From: Kitasatospora indigofera
Lineage (GTDB): Bacteria > Actinomycetota > Actinomycetes > Streptomycetales > Streptomycetaceae
DNA: 62,502 nucleotides
Direction: 5' to 3'
NCBI RefSeq assembly: GCF_014655955.1
Contig: NZ_BNBO01000053.1
Span: forward strand, 1 to 62,502
Below the pieces are notes generated by a model. The model saw nothing but the letters and a program-made list of their open reading frames with translations, was not told the DNA's origin and searched no databases. Below, piece by piece: positions 1 through 8,839 of the stretch. Position 1 is the first letter of the stretch, and every line of letters begins with the position of its first letter. The position numbers and the translations under genes were made by a program.

Positions 1-30
1 GGGCCGGGCCCCGGAATCGGGGCCCGGCCC
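1..30. terminator. Perfect GC-rich inverted repeat at window start
   Basis: A 13-bp perfect stem (GGGCCGGGCCCCG pairing with CGGGGCCCGGCCC) closes on a GAAT loop. There is no T-run, which is normal for actinobacterial terminators. It probably ends a gene lying to the left of the window. Confidence 0.6.
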
Positions 31-61
31 GGCGACGCGTGCGGAGCCTGCGGTTCCTCCG

Positions 62-292
62 GTGGAGCGAATAGCGGCCTTCGTCTCCGCCCTCCTGGAA
101 CGGTGGCCCGAGGACGAGTACGACACCTCGCCTTGGTCGACCGGTCCGCTGATCCGTGAGGCCCGTGGGCCGCTGATCTACTTCCCCATGCGCTGGGGCA
201 TGGCGGTGGAGGCATCCGCCTACGCGGCGGAAGTCGCTTCGTCGACGGGCCTCAACTGCTTCGACCCGCAGGCGCGGCAACTGCGGCCGTGA
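62..292 (+). pseudogene. C-terminal remnant of a conserved Streptomyces hypothetical protein
   Basis: The 76 codons from a GTG look like the second half of a family I recall as about 120-140 residues, ending with a pattern like SPWSxGPL...YF...CFDPQxxxLRP. No ribosome binding site precedes the GTG. The frame stays open to the window edge through the hairpin at 1-30, so the N-terminal half is missing. It is most likely a decayed copy rather than a working gene. Its function is unknown. The similarity is from memory of the family; the truncation is an inference. Confidence 0.4.
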
Positions 293-438
293 CGATCACG
301 CAGGAGCGGTCGGACCCACCGTGACCTGCGTCGACCAGATTGCTTCTCGGCCGCGCCGGGGCGCCTCAGGTGATGTGGTCGCGCAGGTCACGGCCCTACA
401 CGCAGAACCAGATCATCTGAACTTCCGGAGCAAGAGCT

Positions 439-879
439 TCAGGGCTGTACGACGGGGATGAGGTCGCCGCTGTCGATCGCGTCGAGCAGCGCGTCTTTGA
501 TCTGGGGCGGCATCAGGTTCAGCGCGTCGACGGCCTCGGTGGTGAGCGGGACTTCCTCGAGCAGGTACTCGCCCTGGTCGTCACGCTGGAACTCGGGGCC
601 GGTGCGGTTGTCGAAGTTCCAGGTGGCGATCCGGGCGGTGTAGAAGTGCTCGACCTCGCCCTTGTCGGTCGTCAGCTGCCGGAACGGGCGCAGGTCGGTG
701 GCCTCGCCGGCGATCTCCTCGCGGATCTCGCGCAGCAGGGCGGCCTCCAGGTCGGCGTCGTCGTCCTCGACCCCGCCGCCGACGAGGACCTGGTACGGGG
801 GGATGCCGGGCCGGATGCGGGTGATCACCAGCATGGTGCCTGCGTCGGTGAACAGGACGGCGCGGACGCGTTCCTTCAT
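439..879 (-). CDS. Nudix hydrolase
   Basis: A 146-residue protein of the Nudix family, which hydrolyses nucleoside diphosphates linked to another group, usually with Mg2+. The Nudix box is clear around residues 35-58, with REIREEIAG preceded by GGGVEDDD. At the position where the consensus first glutamate would sit (G-x5-E-x7-REUxEE) this protein has Ala, with several acidic residues just before it. The start at ATG 879 is chosen because GGGAGAG lies a few bases upstream. The open frame extends further, but that part is Pro/Arg-rich and overlaps an SDR remnant. The gene stands alone and its substrate cannot be told. Confidence 0.85.
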   Translation of the reverse strand: MKERVRAVLFTDAGTMLVITRIRPGIPPYQVLVGGGVEDDDADLEAALLREIREEIAGEATDLRPFRQLTTDKGEVEHFYTARIATWNFDNRTGPEFQRDDQGEYLLEEVPLTTEAVDALNLMPPQIKDALLDAIDSGDLIPVVQP

Positions 880-910
880 GGGTGCTCTCCCTGGTGGTGG
901 TCGGTCGCGG

Positions 911-1063
911 TCAGTGGGGCATCCTGCCGCCGTTGATGTGCAACGACTGGGCGCCGATGAAGGATCCGGCGGGACTGGTGAGGAAGGCGATGGCGGCGGC
1001 GTCCTCGGCCTTGCCCCGGCGGGGACGCACTGACGGGTCCTTCCGGCGATGACCAGCATCTCC
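911..1063 (-). pseudogene. C-terminal tail of a short-chain dehydrogenase (SDR)
   Basis: Reading left from 1024 to a TGA at 911-913 gives a typical SDR ending: an AED motif, then FLTSPAGSFIGAQSLHINGG and RMPH. This is the C-terminal substrate and dimer segment that ends in the hallmark GG. The cofactor-binding N-terminus and the catalytic SYK region are absent, and sequence to the right of about 1030 no longer resembles the family. It lies 31 bp upstream of the Nudix start. It is a remnant, with an approximate right boundary. Confidence 0.6.
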
Positions 1064-1334
1064 TACCCGTGGCGCTGACCGGACGCCGAGTCCTTCAAGG
1101 CCGCCCCCAGGACGACCTGGCCCACCTCGACGCCCCGGCCACCGCCCGCGGCGGCCAGGAGGAATAGGACCCGCGCCGGCTGCGGCTGCCGCTCATCGCC
1201 GCCGGCGCAGGGGCCGACGAAGCGGTCGCACGGGCCCGGGCTCGTCCCGAGGGCAACACCTCGTACGCGTGGCCGTACGCTGGGCCTCCCCATGCACATC
1301 CGAGGCGTGGACATCATGGCCGAGGAGAGCGATC

Positions 1335-1673
1335 GTGGCGCAGGGACGTAGTGGTATCAGGGGTTCCCGCATCGGTGCAGGGCCGATGGGGGAGTCCGAG
1401 CGTGGCGACTTCGCCCCTCGCAGAGCGGTGTCGTTCTGGTGCGGCAACGGCCACCACACCCAGCCCAGCTTCGCGGTCGAGGCCGTGGTACCGGAGACCT
1501 GGGACTGTCCCAAGTGCGGCCTGCCCGCCGGCCCCGACCCCGACCAGGCCCCCGTCGCCGCGGGCAACGCCCCCTACAGGACGCACCTGGGCTACGTCCG
1601 GCAACGCCGGAGCCAGGAGGACGGCGAGATCCTGCTCAACGAAGCACTGGCCAAGCTGCGCGGGACCATCTGA
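1335..1673 (+). CDS. rbpA: RbpA-family RNA polymerase-binding protein (paralogue)
   Basis: A 112-residue protein with the full RbpA pattern: an N-terminal IRGSRIGAGPMGE segment, then the core with WDCPKCGLPAG, then a C-terminal sigma-interacting region with THLGYVRQRRS and a final EALAKLRG. RbpA binds the beta and sigma subunits of actinobacterial RNA polymerase, stabilises the open complex with group 1/2 sigma factors and is linked to rifampicin tolerance. The usual Zn site is partly kept (Cys near residue 36 in FWCGNGH, plus CPKC). GTG 1335 has GAGGAG about 7 bp upstream, and its length is close to the family's 110-125. Housekeeping rbpA is normally in the core genome, so this is probably an accessory copy. 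It sits close to a second Rho, hinting at a transcription-modifying neighbourhood. Confidence 0.9.
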   Translation: MAQGRSGIRGSRIGAGPMGESERGDFAPRRAVSFWCGNGHHTQPSFAVEAVVPETWDCPKCGLPAGPDPDQAPVAAGNAPYRTHLGYVRQRRSQEDGEILLNEALAKLRGTI

Positions 1674-2303
1674 CCGCCCCGGGACGGCGCCGCGGCGGAA
1701 GGCGGGTTGCGCACGGCCCACCGGGGGGCCGACGACTCAGGGCGTTGGCGAACTCGCTGCACTCACCCCCGAAGCGGACGGCATCCGCAGCGCGCCCCAG
1801 GCGTCCCACCAGATCAGCCCCAACCCGCTCGATGACCGGCCGCGCCGCATCGAAGCCGTCGCCGACCAGGCCCGCGCCCGGTTCGGGGCAGCGAGCATCG
1901 GCCCCGCCTCCCTGTACGGCGCGGCGCGGCGCGGCGCTCGCACCGGCCCCGTCGAGCGCCGCGCTCGTCGTCTCCGCGGCCCGCTCCCGCCGAATCCCAT
2001 GGGCGCGATCGACGGGCCCTGCTACCATGGTCGGCAACGGAGCACTCCACTCCCTCCCGCGAACTGATCGCGGTCGAGAAAACGGCAGACGCACTTCCTG
2101 CCAGCGGAGACCGCACCGCAGATCACGGCGGCACCAGCTTTCGGCGTCGCACCATGCGCAGGCCCAGGTCGCGTGCCGCAACCGCGCCGACCATGCCGCA
2201 GCCGGCCCTGCCGGGACACCACCGCGTTCCGGCGCACCTCGCGCTGCACGGCCCACCTGGTGCTGCCGCCCTTCGACACCACCTCCAGGGGGAGGACCCT
2301 CTC
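1674..2303. other. Non-coding or degenerate stretch between rbpA and rho
   Basis: About 630 bp with no open frame that looks like a protein. All long frames here are Arg/Pro/Ala-rich artefacts of high GC. It must hold the rho promoter and leader. GGGGGAGGA at 2288-2296 is the rho ribosome binding site. Confidence 0.5.
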
Positions 2304-3770
2304 ATGAGCACTTCAACCGAACCATCAACCACATCCCGAACCCTCCTGCGTGAACCGGCCGCCGGCCACCCCGCGCTGGACGGCCTGCTGCGCGCCGAGC
2401 TCCACCAACTCGCCTCCACCCTCGGCGTCCCAGGCACCGCGCGGCTTCGCAAGGGCGAGCTCGTCGATGCGATCACCGCCAAACGCGCCGCCCGTCCGGC
2501 CACGAACCCCCGACCCGCCGGCGCCACCGCCCCTCCGGCCACGAACCCCCGACCCGCCGGCGCCGCCGGCCCCCGCACCTCACCGGACGTACCGTCACAG
2601 CGGCCGCCAGCCGGCCGCCGCCCGCACCAGGCCGCATCCACCGCGAAGAGCGACCTCGTTCCGGCCGCCGGCATCCTGGACATCCGCAACGACCACGCCT
2701 TCCTGCGCACCTCCGGCTACCAGGCCGGGCCGGACGACCTGTACGTGTCCTTGGCCCAGGTGCGCACCTTCGGCCTGCGTCCCGGCGACGTACTGACCGG
2801 AGCAACCCGCGCCCCGGGCCACGGCGACCGCCGCCCCGCCCTGGCCCACGTCGACACCGTCAACAGCCGAGCCGCCGACCAGGCCCGCGACCGGGCCGAG
2901 TTCACCAAGCTGACGCCGCTCCACCCGCAGCAGCGGCTGAGCCTGGAAACCGACCCGGGGCAGCTGAACGGCCGCGTCATCGACCTGATCGCCCCGATCG
3001 GCAAGGGCCAACGCGCTCTGATCGTCGCCCCGCCGAAGACCGGCAAGACAATGATCATGCAGGCCGTTGCGGACGCGATCACCCGCAACCACCCCGAGGC
3101 CCACCTGATGGTCGTCCTCGTCGACGAGCGCCCGGAGGAGGTCACCGACATGCAACGCTCGGTCAAGGGCGAGGTCATCGCCTCGACCTTCGACCGGCCC
3201 GCCCGCGACCACATCACCATCGCCGAGCTCGCCATCGAGCGCGCCAAACGCCTGGTGGAACTCGGCCACGACGTGGTCGTGCTGCTCGACTCGATCACGC
3301 GGCTCGCCCGCGCCTACAACACCGCAGCCCCCGCCTCCGGCCGCACCCTCACCGGCGGCCTCGACTCCGCGGCGATCTACCGGCCGAAGAAGTTCTTCGG
3401 CGCCGCCCGCAACATCGAGAACGGCGGCTCCCTCACCATCGTGGCCACCGCCCTGGTCGACACCGGCTCCCGCATGGACGACCTGATCTTCGAAGAGTTC
3501 AAGAGCACCGGCAACATGGAGCTGCGCCTGGACCGCAGGCTCGCGGACAAGCGCATCTTCCCCGCCGTCGACGTCCAGGCCTCCGGCACCCGCCGCGAGG
3601 AACTCCTCCTCGGCCCCGCCCGCACCTCCGCAACCTGGACACTGCGCCGCGTGCTCAGCGGCCTGGACACCCAGCAGGCGATGGAACTGCTCCAGGACCG
3701 GCTGAAGAAGACCATGAGCAACACCGAGTTCCTCCGCCAGGTCACCGCGACCCGGCCCAACACCGGCTGA
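2304..3770 (+). CDS. rho: Transcription termination factor Rho, short paralogue
   Basis: A 488-residue Rho, the hexameric RNA-dependent ATPase that terminates untranslated transcripts. In order: a Rho N-terminal helical domain (about 26-60); a short Pro/Arg linker containing the decapeptide PATNPRPAGA twice (about 65-87); the RNA-binding cold-shock-like domain (GILDIRNDHAFLR, AGPDDLYVS, about 122-185); and the RecA-like ATPase with Walker A APPKTGKT (242-249), Walker B VVVLLDSITR and the secondary-site loop RIFPAVDVQASGTR. Housekeeping actinobacterial Rho usually carries a long Arg/Asp-rich insertion and is 600-700 residues; this copy lacks it. ATG 2304 sits 7 bp after a strong GGAGG. It looks catalytically complete, so it may be an accessory terminator for foreign DNA or a resistance-type copy (inference). 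Confidence 0.93.
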   Translation: MSTSTEPSTTSRTLLREPAAGHPALDGLLRAELHQLASTLGVPGTARLRKGELVDAITAKRAARPATNPRPAGATAPPATNPRPAGAAGPRTSPDVPSQRPPAGRRPHQAASTAKSDLVPAAGILDIRNDHAFLRTSGYQAGPDDLYVSLAQVRTFGLRPGDVLTGATRAPGHGDRRPALAHVDTVNSRAADQARDRAEFTKLTPLHPQQRLSLETDPGQLNGRVIDLIAPIGKGQRALIVAPPKTGKTMIMQAVADAITRNHPEAHLMVVLVDERPEEVTDMQRSVKGEVIASTFDRPARDHITIAELAIERAKRLVELGHDVVVLLDSITRLARAYNTAAPASGRTLTGGLDSAAIYRPKKFFGAARNIENGGSLTIVATALVDTGSRMDDLIFEEFKSTGNMELRLDRRLADKRIFPAVDVQASGTRREELLLGPARTSATWTLRRVLSGLDTQQAMELLQDRLKKTMSNTEFLRQVTATRPNTG

Positions 3771-3859
3771 CCGCTTCAAGTCGCTCCACCAACAGCGTCA
3801 GCGCCGCCGGATCCGCCGACGAGCACGTCAGGACGACGGCGAGGAAGACGGCATACCCG

Positions 3860-4150
3860 GCTCACCGGGGTAGAGCTGTGCTTCACGCCCACGTACGCGT
3901 CCTGGGCGAACCCGATCGAGGCCCACTTCGGGCCGCCGCGGCAGTTCACGATCGTCAACTCGAACCACCGCAACCACACGGTCCAGACCCGCACACGTTC
4001 CAGACCCGCGCCCTGCACGCCTACCTGTGCTGGCGCAACCAAGACGCCCGCCATCTCGATGTCCTCGCCGCCCAACGACGCGAACGCGCCCGCATCCGCA
4101 GGGACAAGGGCATCCGCTGGGGCGGACGGATGCGTATCACGGCGTCCTGA
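3860..4150 (+). pseudogene. IS630-family transposase, C-terminal relic with frameshift
   Basis: The first frame reads ELCFTPTYASWANPIEAHFG and PRQFTIVNSNHRNH, the C-terminal part of IS630-type DDE transposases. The reading then moves to another frame: TRALHAYLCWRNQDARH, then a Q-R-R-E-R-A-R-I-R basic tail and RWGGR, ending at TGA 4150. The break is explained by a partial duplication near 3985-4010, where CAGACCCGC occurs twice 17 bp apart. The N-terminal two thirds and the first catalytic Asp are gone. A second relic of the same family lies at 14925-15345 on the other strand. Confidence 0.75.
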
Positions 4151-4239
4151 CCACCGGAGAAGCAAGCTCGCAGGCGAGCGGTAGGGTCACCCGCGTGCGG
4201 TCCAGGCGCAGGCCTGTCGCAGGCGGCTTGGGAGGCCCG

Positions 4240-5202
4240 ATGACCACATGGCGGCGGTTCGAACGCCAAGAGGCCACGCTCGAATTCTGGGAGATCCGCC
4301 AGGAGGGGATCCGCTGCTTCCTTCGCTGGGGCTCCGATCGCACCTCGGGCAAGGGGAGCACGACAATCCTCGACGACGAGGAACAGGCGCGACGCCACAC
4401 AGCACGCAAGATCAACGAACGTCTCCGCAAGGGCTTCACCGAGGTGGACCCGCCCAGCGACCCGGCAGAAACCGAGGCCGGAACACCGGTGCTCGACGTC
4501 ATCACCAGGGCGGTCGGTCCTCACGCGCCGGCACCCCAGTACCTGCTGGTCGACGGCTTCGACCAGGTCTATCGCCGCGCACACACGCCCGATCACCCGA
4601 TGGGCTTCTTCGAGTACTACGTGCTGCGCGAGCAGGGCCGCAGCGCGGTTCGTTTCACAGTGCGAGCCGGCAGCCACCAGGACACGGTGGTCGCTGGGTT
4701 CCTGGAGTTCCTCTGCACCAGGCGTGACCTCGCCTTCGCCGGCCAGTCCCACCACAAGGTGACGTTGCCGAGCCCGGTCGGGTCCTTCGACCACGCGCTG
4801 TTCTGCTCGCCGTCACTGGGCCGGGCCTGCGCCGCGTATCCGGGAGTGGCAGCGAGGGTCGCGACAGCCTTCCCCGTGTTCAACTGCGAGATCGGGGACG
4901 AGGACCCGGAGGTGCTGGTCGACGGTCGCATCCACGGTCACGCCGCGCTGCCCTACAGCGACTGGGGACGATCGCCGTATCCCGCCGTGGACATGCGCTT
5001 CGACATCCAGTTGACGCACTACCGACCGTCACCGAAATTCAAGGTCTACCGGTCGGCCGACCTCCAGAAGCTCATGGAAGTACTGCCGACGGCATCGCCG
5101 CAGAGCTGGCTGGAGGTGCGGTCCTTCCGAGGCGAAACCACGCGCCTCCAACCCGACACGCCCCTGTCCTTCGCTGACCTGTTGTCCTCTCTGACCAACT
5201 GA
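4240..5202 (+). CDS. WGR-domain protein
   Basis: A 320-residue protein. Residues 3-68 form a WGR domain: WRRFERQEATLEFWEI, then LRWGSDRTSGKGST at the position of the WGR signature, then an amphipathic helix rich in K and R. In PARP enzymes WGR domains bind DNA ends and relay damage signals; in bacteria they also occur in MolR-like and orphan proteins. The remaining ~250 residues show no catalytic motif I recognise. ATG 4240 has GGGAGG 5 bp upstream. It starts 90 bp after the IS630 relic and has no operon partners. A DNA-sensing or DNA-binding role is inferred from the domain only. Confidence 0.7.
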   Translation: MTTWRRFERQEATLEFWEIRQEGIRCFLRWGSDRTSGKGSTTILDDEEQARRHTARKINERLRKGFTEVDPPSDPAETEAGTPVLDVITRAVGPHAPAPQYLLVDGFDQVYRRAHTPDHPMGFFEYYVLREQGRSAVRFTVRAGSHQDTVVAGFLEFLCTRRDLAFAGQSHHKVTLPSPVGSFDHALFCSPSLGRACAAYPGVAARVATAFPVFNCEIGDEDPEVLVDGRIHGHAALPYSDWGRSPYPAVDMRFDIQLTHYRPSPKFKVYRSADLQKLMEVLPTASPQSWLEVRSFRGETTRLQPDTPLSFADLLSSLTN

Positions 5203-5261
5203 CGAAACGGCCTGGCGGCCGTTTGCCACATCCCCGGGCTTCCGGAGGTCACCGGACCGCA

Positions 5262-5573
5262 GCCGGTGAACTCCTCGTTGGCCTGTTGACCGAGGTCGTC
5301 CTGGAGGGCGGGGTGAGGCTGGTGGTCCTCAACATCGCCTGGGGTTATGACATCGGGGACGCGTACGCGCACGTGACGACCAATGTGAGCCCCTTTGTCG
5401 AGGGAGCGGAGATCGACTTCTTCTTCACCTCCTCGGTCACCGCGATCGCTGATGCTTCAACTGGCGGGGCCGCTGCGCCGGGTGGGCGGCCGGCTCCTTG
5501 CCGGGTTGGGACAGACCGGTCCCAGGCCTGTCCCACTGATCTCTCAGCGCGCCGGGTATGTCCGTTTCGCTAG
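5262..5573 (+). pseudogene. Remnant of an unrecognised coding region
   Basis: From about 5265 to 5465 one frame has protein-like composition and good third-base GC, including LTEVVLEGGVRLVVLNIAWG and VSPFVEGAEIDFFFTSSV. No start with a ribosome binding site is visible. After about 5465 the frame becomes Gly/Pro/Arg-rich. It looks like the middle of a small beta-rich protein whose ends have been lost. I do not recognise the family with confidence. Confidence 0.35.
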
Positions 5574-5599
5574 GACGGTCTGCCATCCGATCTTGACCA

Positions 5600-6136
5600 G
5601 TGGTGAGGAGGCAGGGTCCGCGGGGTTGTTCCCTCCCGGGGCGTGCAAGGATCCCTGCTGTGGAAGCCAGAGGTGCGTGGAGTGCCGGACCGGAGGTCGA
5701 CGCGGGGGCGGAGGGCGGCGGCCATCTGGAACCGCTGCTGCGATGGGCTGCTGTACGGGAGCCGCACGGGCGAATCGTGATCACGCCCCTCGTCTGCCGG
5801 TTCTGCGACTGGGACCGGTTCGAAGTGGCCGCGGACGAGTGCTTCTGTGAGGGGTGCTGCCTACCGCTCGGTATAGCGGACGGAGATGTCTATGAGGGCG
5901 GCTTCACCTGGGAACTCGCGGCCTCCGCCCTTCCACTCCCATGGCTGCGCAGGGTCTTCCGCAAGCCGGCTGACCCCGCATGCCCCGCCGGGCACGACGT
6001 GTTCCAGGTGGCGGTCGCCTACGCCCTTGCCGCGGACGGCCAGGTCTGCCGCCTCTCGGTCGGCCTGCGATGCCCGGTTGACGGCGCGTTGAGTCTTTAC
6101 CTCGACAACGTGCGTGTGCTGCCGAACAGGGCCTGA
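5600..6136 (+). CDS. Cysteine-rich hypothetical protein with zinc-ribbon-like motif
   Basis: The reading frame is up to 178 residues. From about residue 45 on it reads like a real conserved protein: LLRWAAVREPHG, then CRFCDWDRFEV, then ECFCEGCCLPLG, then CPAGHDVFQVAVAYA and CPVDGALSLYLDNVRV. The cysteine clusters suggest metal binding. The first ~40 residues are Arg/Gly/Pro-rich, and GTG 5600 is poorly supported, so the true start is probably internal (GTG 5660 or later), or the 5' end is damaged. The function is unknown. It is followed by the composite repeat at 6179. Confidence 0.5.
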   Translation: MVRRQGPRGCSLPGRARIPAVEARGAWSAGPEVDAGAEGGGHLEPLLRWAAVREPHGRIVITPLVCRFCDWDRFEVAADECFCEGCCLPLGIADGDVYEGGFTWELAASALPLPWLRRVFRKPADPACPAGHDVFQVAVAYALAADGQVCRLSVGLRCPVDGALSLYLDNVRVLPNRA

Positions 6137-6178
6137 CGCGCACCGCCCGGCGGTTGGCGGGGACGAGATTGCCTCGGT

Positions 6179-6276
6179 GGTCAAGATCTCTTGTCAATCG
6201 GTCAAGGCTGTCTGTCAGAGGACAGCCGCTGACCCGCCTCATCGAAGTTCGACCGGTCTCAGTGGACTCTGACCGG
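6179..6276 (+). repeat. Composite repeat copy A (possible transposon end)
   Basis: It begins GGTCAAGATCTCTTG, then TCAATCGGTCAAGG, then AGAGGACAGC, then two ~20-bp units, CTGACCCGCCTCATCGAAG and the related GGTCTCAGTGGACTCTGACC. The same order occurs inverted at 12582-12680 and, shortened, at 19207-19285. Iterated ~20-bp units near one end resemble the multiple transposase-binding sites of Mu/Tn7-type elements. Confidence 0.6.
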
Positions 6277-6349
6277 TGGCGGTTGGCGTTGTGGGCATCC
6301 CGGCTTCGGTCGGGCGGAGACTGTCGGTGGCAGTTCGTAGGGTGCGCGT

Positions 6350-7789
6350 GTGAACATCGATGATCTTTCTTGGCAGGCGCGCCACCATGGTGGCGTCTAC
6401 CCGCGGATGGTGCGGACCCTCCTCGACCTGGGGCAGTTGGAACTGCTGATCCGGGCGGCGCGGGAGCGCGGGGACTGGAACTGCGCGGAGGCGGCGGCCC
6501 GGGAGTTGTGCGCGGCCGGCGAGTTCGACCGGGCGCTCGCGCTGGTGGGACCGTTCGCGGAGATCGGCTGGCGGGCCGCCGAGTGGGTCACCGCCGAGAT
6601 CATGATCCACCGGGGCGAGGGTGACGAGGCGCTCGCGACGGTGCGCCCGGACGCGGCCGAGCTGGGCGACGGCCACGTGTGCGCCCGCTACGCCGAGCTG
6701 TTGTCGAAGGCCGGACGGGCCGGGGAGGCCGTCGGCCTGCTCACGCCCCATCTCGGGGAGTACTGGCTGCGCTCCCGCCTGGTCGAGGTGACCGAGGGGC
6801 AGGGGCACGACGACCTGGTCCTGGAGGTGCTCACGCGGGAAGCGGAGCGCATGGAGCCTGTGGAGAGCGCGGCGTGCGAGCGGTGTGGTGAATCCTGCTG
6901 GACGGGCCGCACGGACCGCTGGAGCGTACTGCTCCTGATCTCCCGGGTGCTGGAGCGGGCCGGGCGTACGGACGAGGCTGTCGAGGTCCTGCGCGCCGAG
7001 AGGGCCACGGGCCGGCGTCATCCCGTCAACCTCCCGGAGTACTACGCGGAGCTCCTTGCCAGGCAGGGCCTGATCGAGGAGTTGGGGGCCCTCGCCGCCG
7101 AAGACCACCGCTCCGCCCTCGACGTGTACGCGAAGGCGCTGGAGGACGCGGGGCGGGCGGCCGAGGCGGAGACCGTGCTGCGCGAGGGGATCGAGGCCCA
7201 TGACCATCCGAAGGACCGGGCGGCGCTGATGCGCCTCCTCGTCCGCCAGGGGAGGGTCGACGAGGCCGTCGAGACCGGCCGGCCCACCTACGAGTACTAC
7301 GACTGCTGGAACTTCCTCCACTGGGCGCTGGACCTGCTCGTCGACGACGGCCGGCCCGACCGGGCACTCGCACTCCTGGAAGGGCTCACCGACGAATACG
7401 TCGAGGAGCACGAGGACCAGGTCCGCCACCTGCGGCTCTGGCTGTTGGGCGTGGCGGGCCGCTGCAAGGAGGGCATCGCGGAGGCCACCGCCCTCAACGA
7501 CCGGGAGCCGGGGGAGTGGGACACCGCGCTGGCCGGGCTGCTGGAGCGGGACGGCCGGACGGAAGAAGCCCTCGCACTGCTCCGCTCCTCCACTCACTAC
7601 CTGGTCCGCCACGAGTTGCCCGACATGCTGATCAGGCACGGCCGCCCGGCCGAGGCCCTCGACTCCATCCCCACGATCGCCGAGACGCGCGCGGCCGCCG
7701 AACGGCGGGAGCGGGAGACGGCGGAGCAGCGGGAGCAGGACGACCCCTGGGCGGTGACAGGCGAGTTCACCGTGGAGCCCCCGTTCTAG
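6350..7789 (+). CDS. TPR-repeat protein of unknown role
   Basis: A 479-residue soluble protein built almost entirely of helical repeats with TPR/SEL1-like spacing. Recurrent patterns include AGEFDRALALV, GRAGEAVGLL, GRTDEAVEVL, GRAAEAETVL, GRVDEAVETG, GRPDRALALLEGL and GRTEEALALL. A short Cys motif CERCGESC sits near residue 181. The C-terminus is a charged, Glu/Arg-rich tail after about residue 450. Such proteins act as protein-interaction scaffolds; there is no catalytic domain. The start is GTG 6350 with only a weak ribosome binding site. The gene is isolated, just downstream of repeat copy A. Confidence 0.7.
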   Translation: MNIDDLSWQARHHGGVYPRMVRTLLDLGQLELLIRAARERGDWNCAEAAARELCAAGEFDRALALVGPFAEIGWRAAEWVTAEIMIHRGEGDEALATVRPDAAELGDGHVCARYAELLSKAGRAGEAVGLLTPHLGEYWLRSRLVEVTEGQGHDDLVLEVLTREAERMEPVESAACERCGESCWTGRTDRWSVLLLISRVLERAGRTDEAVEVLRAERATGRRHPVNLPEYYAELLARQGLIEELGALAAEDHRSALDVYAKALEDAGRAAEAETVLREGIEAHDHPKDRAALMRLLVRQGRVDEAVETGRPTYEYYDCWNFLHWALDLLVDDGRPDRALALLEGLTDEYVEEHEDQVRHLRLWLLGVAGRCKEGIAEATALNDREPGEWDTALAGLLERDGRTEEALALLRSSTHYLVRHELPDMLIRHGRPAEALDSIPTIAETRAAAERRERETAEQREQDDPWAVTGEFTVEPPF

Positions 7790-8839
7790 CCAGGGGCGCC
7801 GCGGTTCGTATTGGCGGGCGCCGGGGTTGGTGAGCTTGGTGGTGTCGTCCTTTGCGGGGCACGGTGGCCGGCATGACGTTCGAGGCGGGGGCCCTGGTGG
7901 GGCAGCTGTGGCGGGTGGTGATGCGGGCCGGGGAGTGGCCGCGCTGCTGGGCGAGGCGCGGTCGGGGTCCTGGCGGTGGGGGAGGGCGTCGGGGGAGAAG
8001 GGCGTTGGGGGTGGCGCGCGGCGGTGAGCGCGGCGTGCGCGGTCGCCTTCGTCGACATCCTGCACGCGGCGCAGGAGAACGGTGCCGGGGGCGCGACCGT
8101 CGGAGACGCCCGCCGGGTGAGGGTCGTGAACGCGGGCGGTCTCGGCCCCCTTGCCTGCGCTGGTCGCAGTGCGCGGACTGCTGGGGCTGCGGCTGCCGAC
8201 TCCCTCGGAGGTACCGACGGCCGTACCCGGCACGGCCGGCAATGCGGCTGACGGAGGATCGGGACGGGGTCCCGTGAGGGCTCGGGACGAGACGCCGCGG
8301 GACGTTCCTGCGGTTCACGGGCCTGACGGTGGTCGACCCGACGACGGCACTGCACTTCGCCACGCCGGGGACGGGAAGGGGCGGCCCGGGTGGTGCGGCG
8401 ACGGGGTGGCGTTCGTGGCCAGGGTGTGCAATGGCCTCGCTGATGTGGCAGCAGTTCCCGGCGTTCGTAGGGGTGTTTGATGGGCGTGCGCCTCTCGCCG
8501 TAGGCGCGGCGACCGACCTGCTGCGCCGGGTACGGGCCGGCGGGATACTACGCTGTGCAACTGCTCCGGGTGTATTGGGCAACGGCTGTGGCTGGTGCCA
8601 CCAAGACGGTCGGCGGAGGCGGGAACCCCGCAGGACATGGTGACGGACCGTCACATGCTGATCGCTCCGGGCGGAGCCTGCGGGCGGCTTTGCCGGGGCA
8701 TTGGCGTGATCGGGGGCGCATTGGCGGTCCTTTCGATCACGCAAACCCCATCAAAAGCTGGCATTTCCGGCCCGATTTCTTGATCCTTACCCCTGGTAAA
8801 TGCCAACTGACCTGCACCGTCAGGGAATTACTTGATTAC
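7790..8839. other. Gene-poor, probably degenerate stretch
   Basis: More than 1 kb without a convincing gene. Several frames are open on both strands but are Arg/Pro/Gly-rich. A short protein-like run occurs near 8035-8140 (VDILHAAQENGA, then VGDARRVRVVNAGG), which may be a relic. At about 8740-8840 the base composition falls in GC, consistent with the rpf promoter. Confidence 0.4.

Noticed and set aside
2490..2570. Tandem repeat within the rho gene as a CRISPR or intergenic repeat
   Set aside because: It is an in-frame duplication of the decapeptide PATNPRPAGA in the Rho linker. No CRISPR-like spacing was found anywhere in the window.
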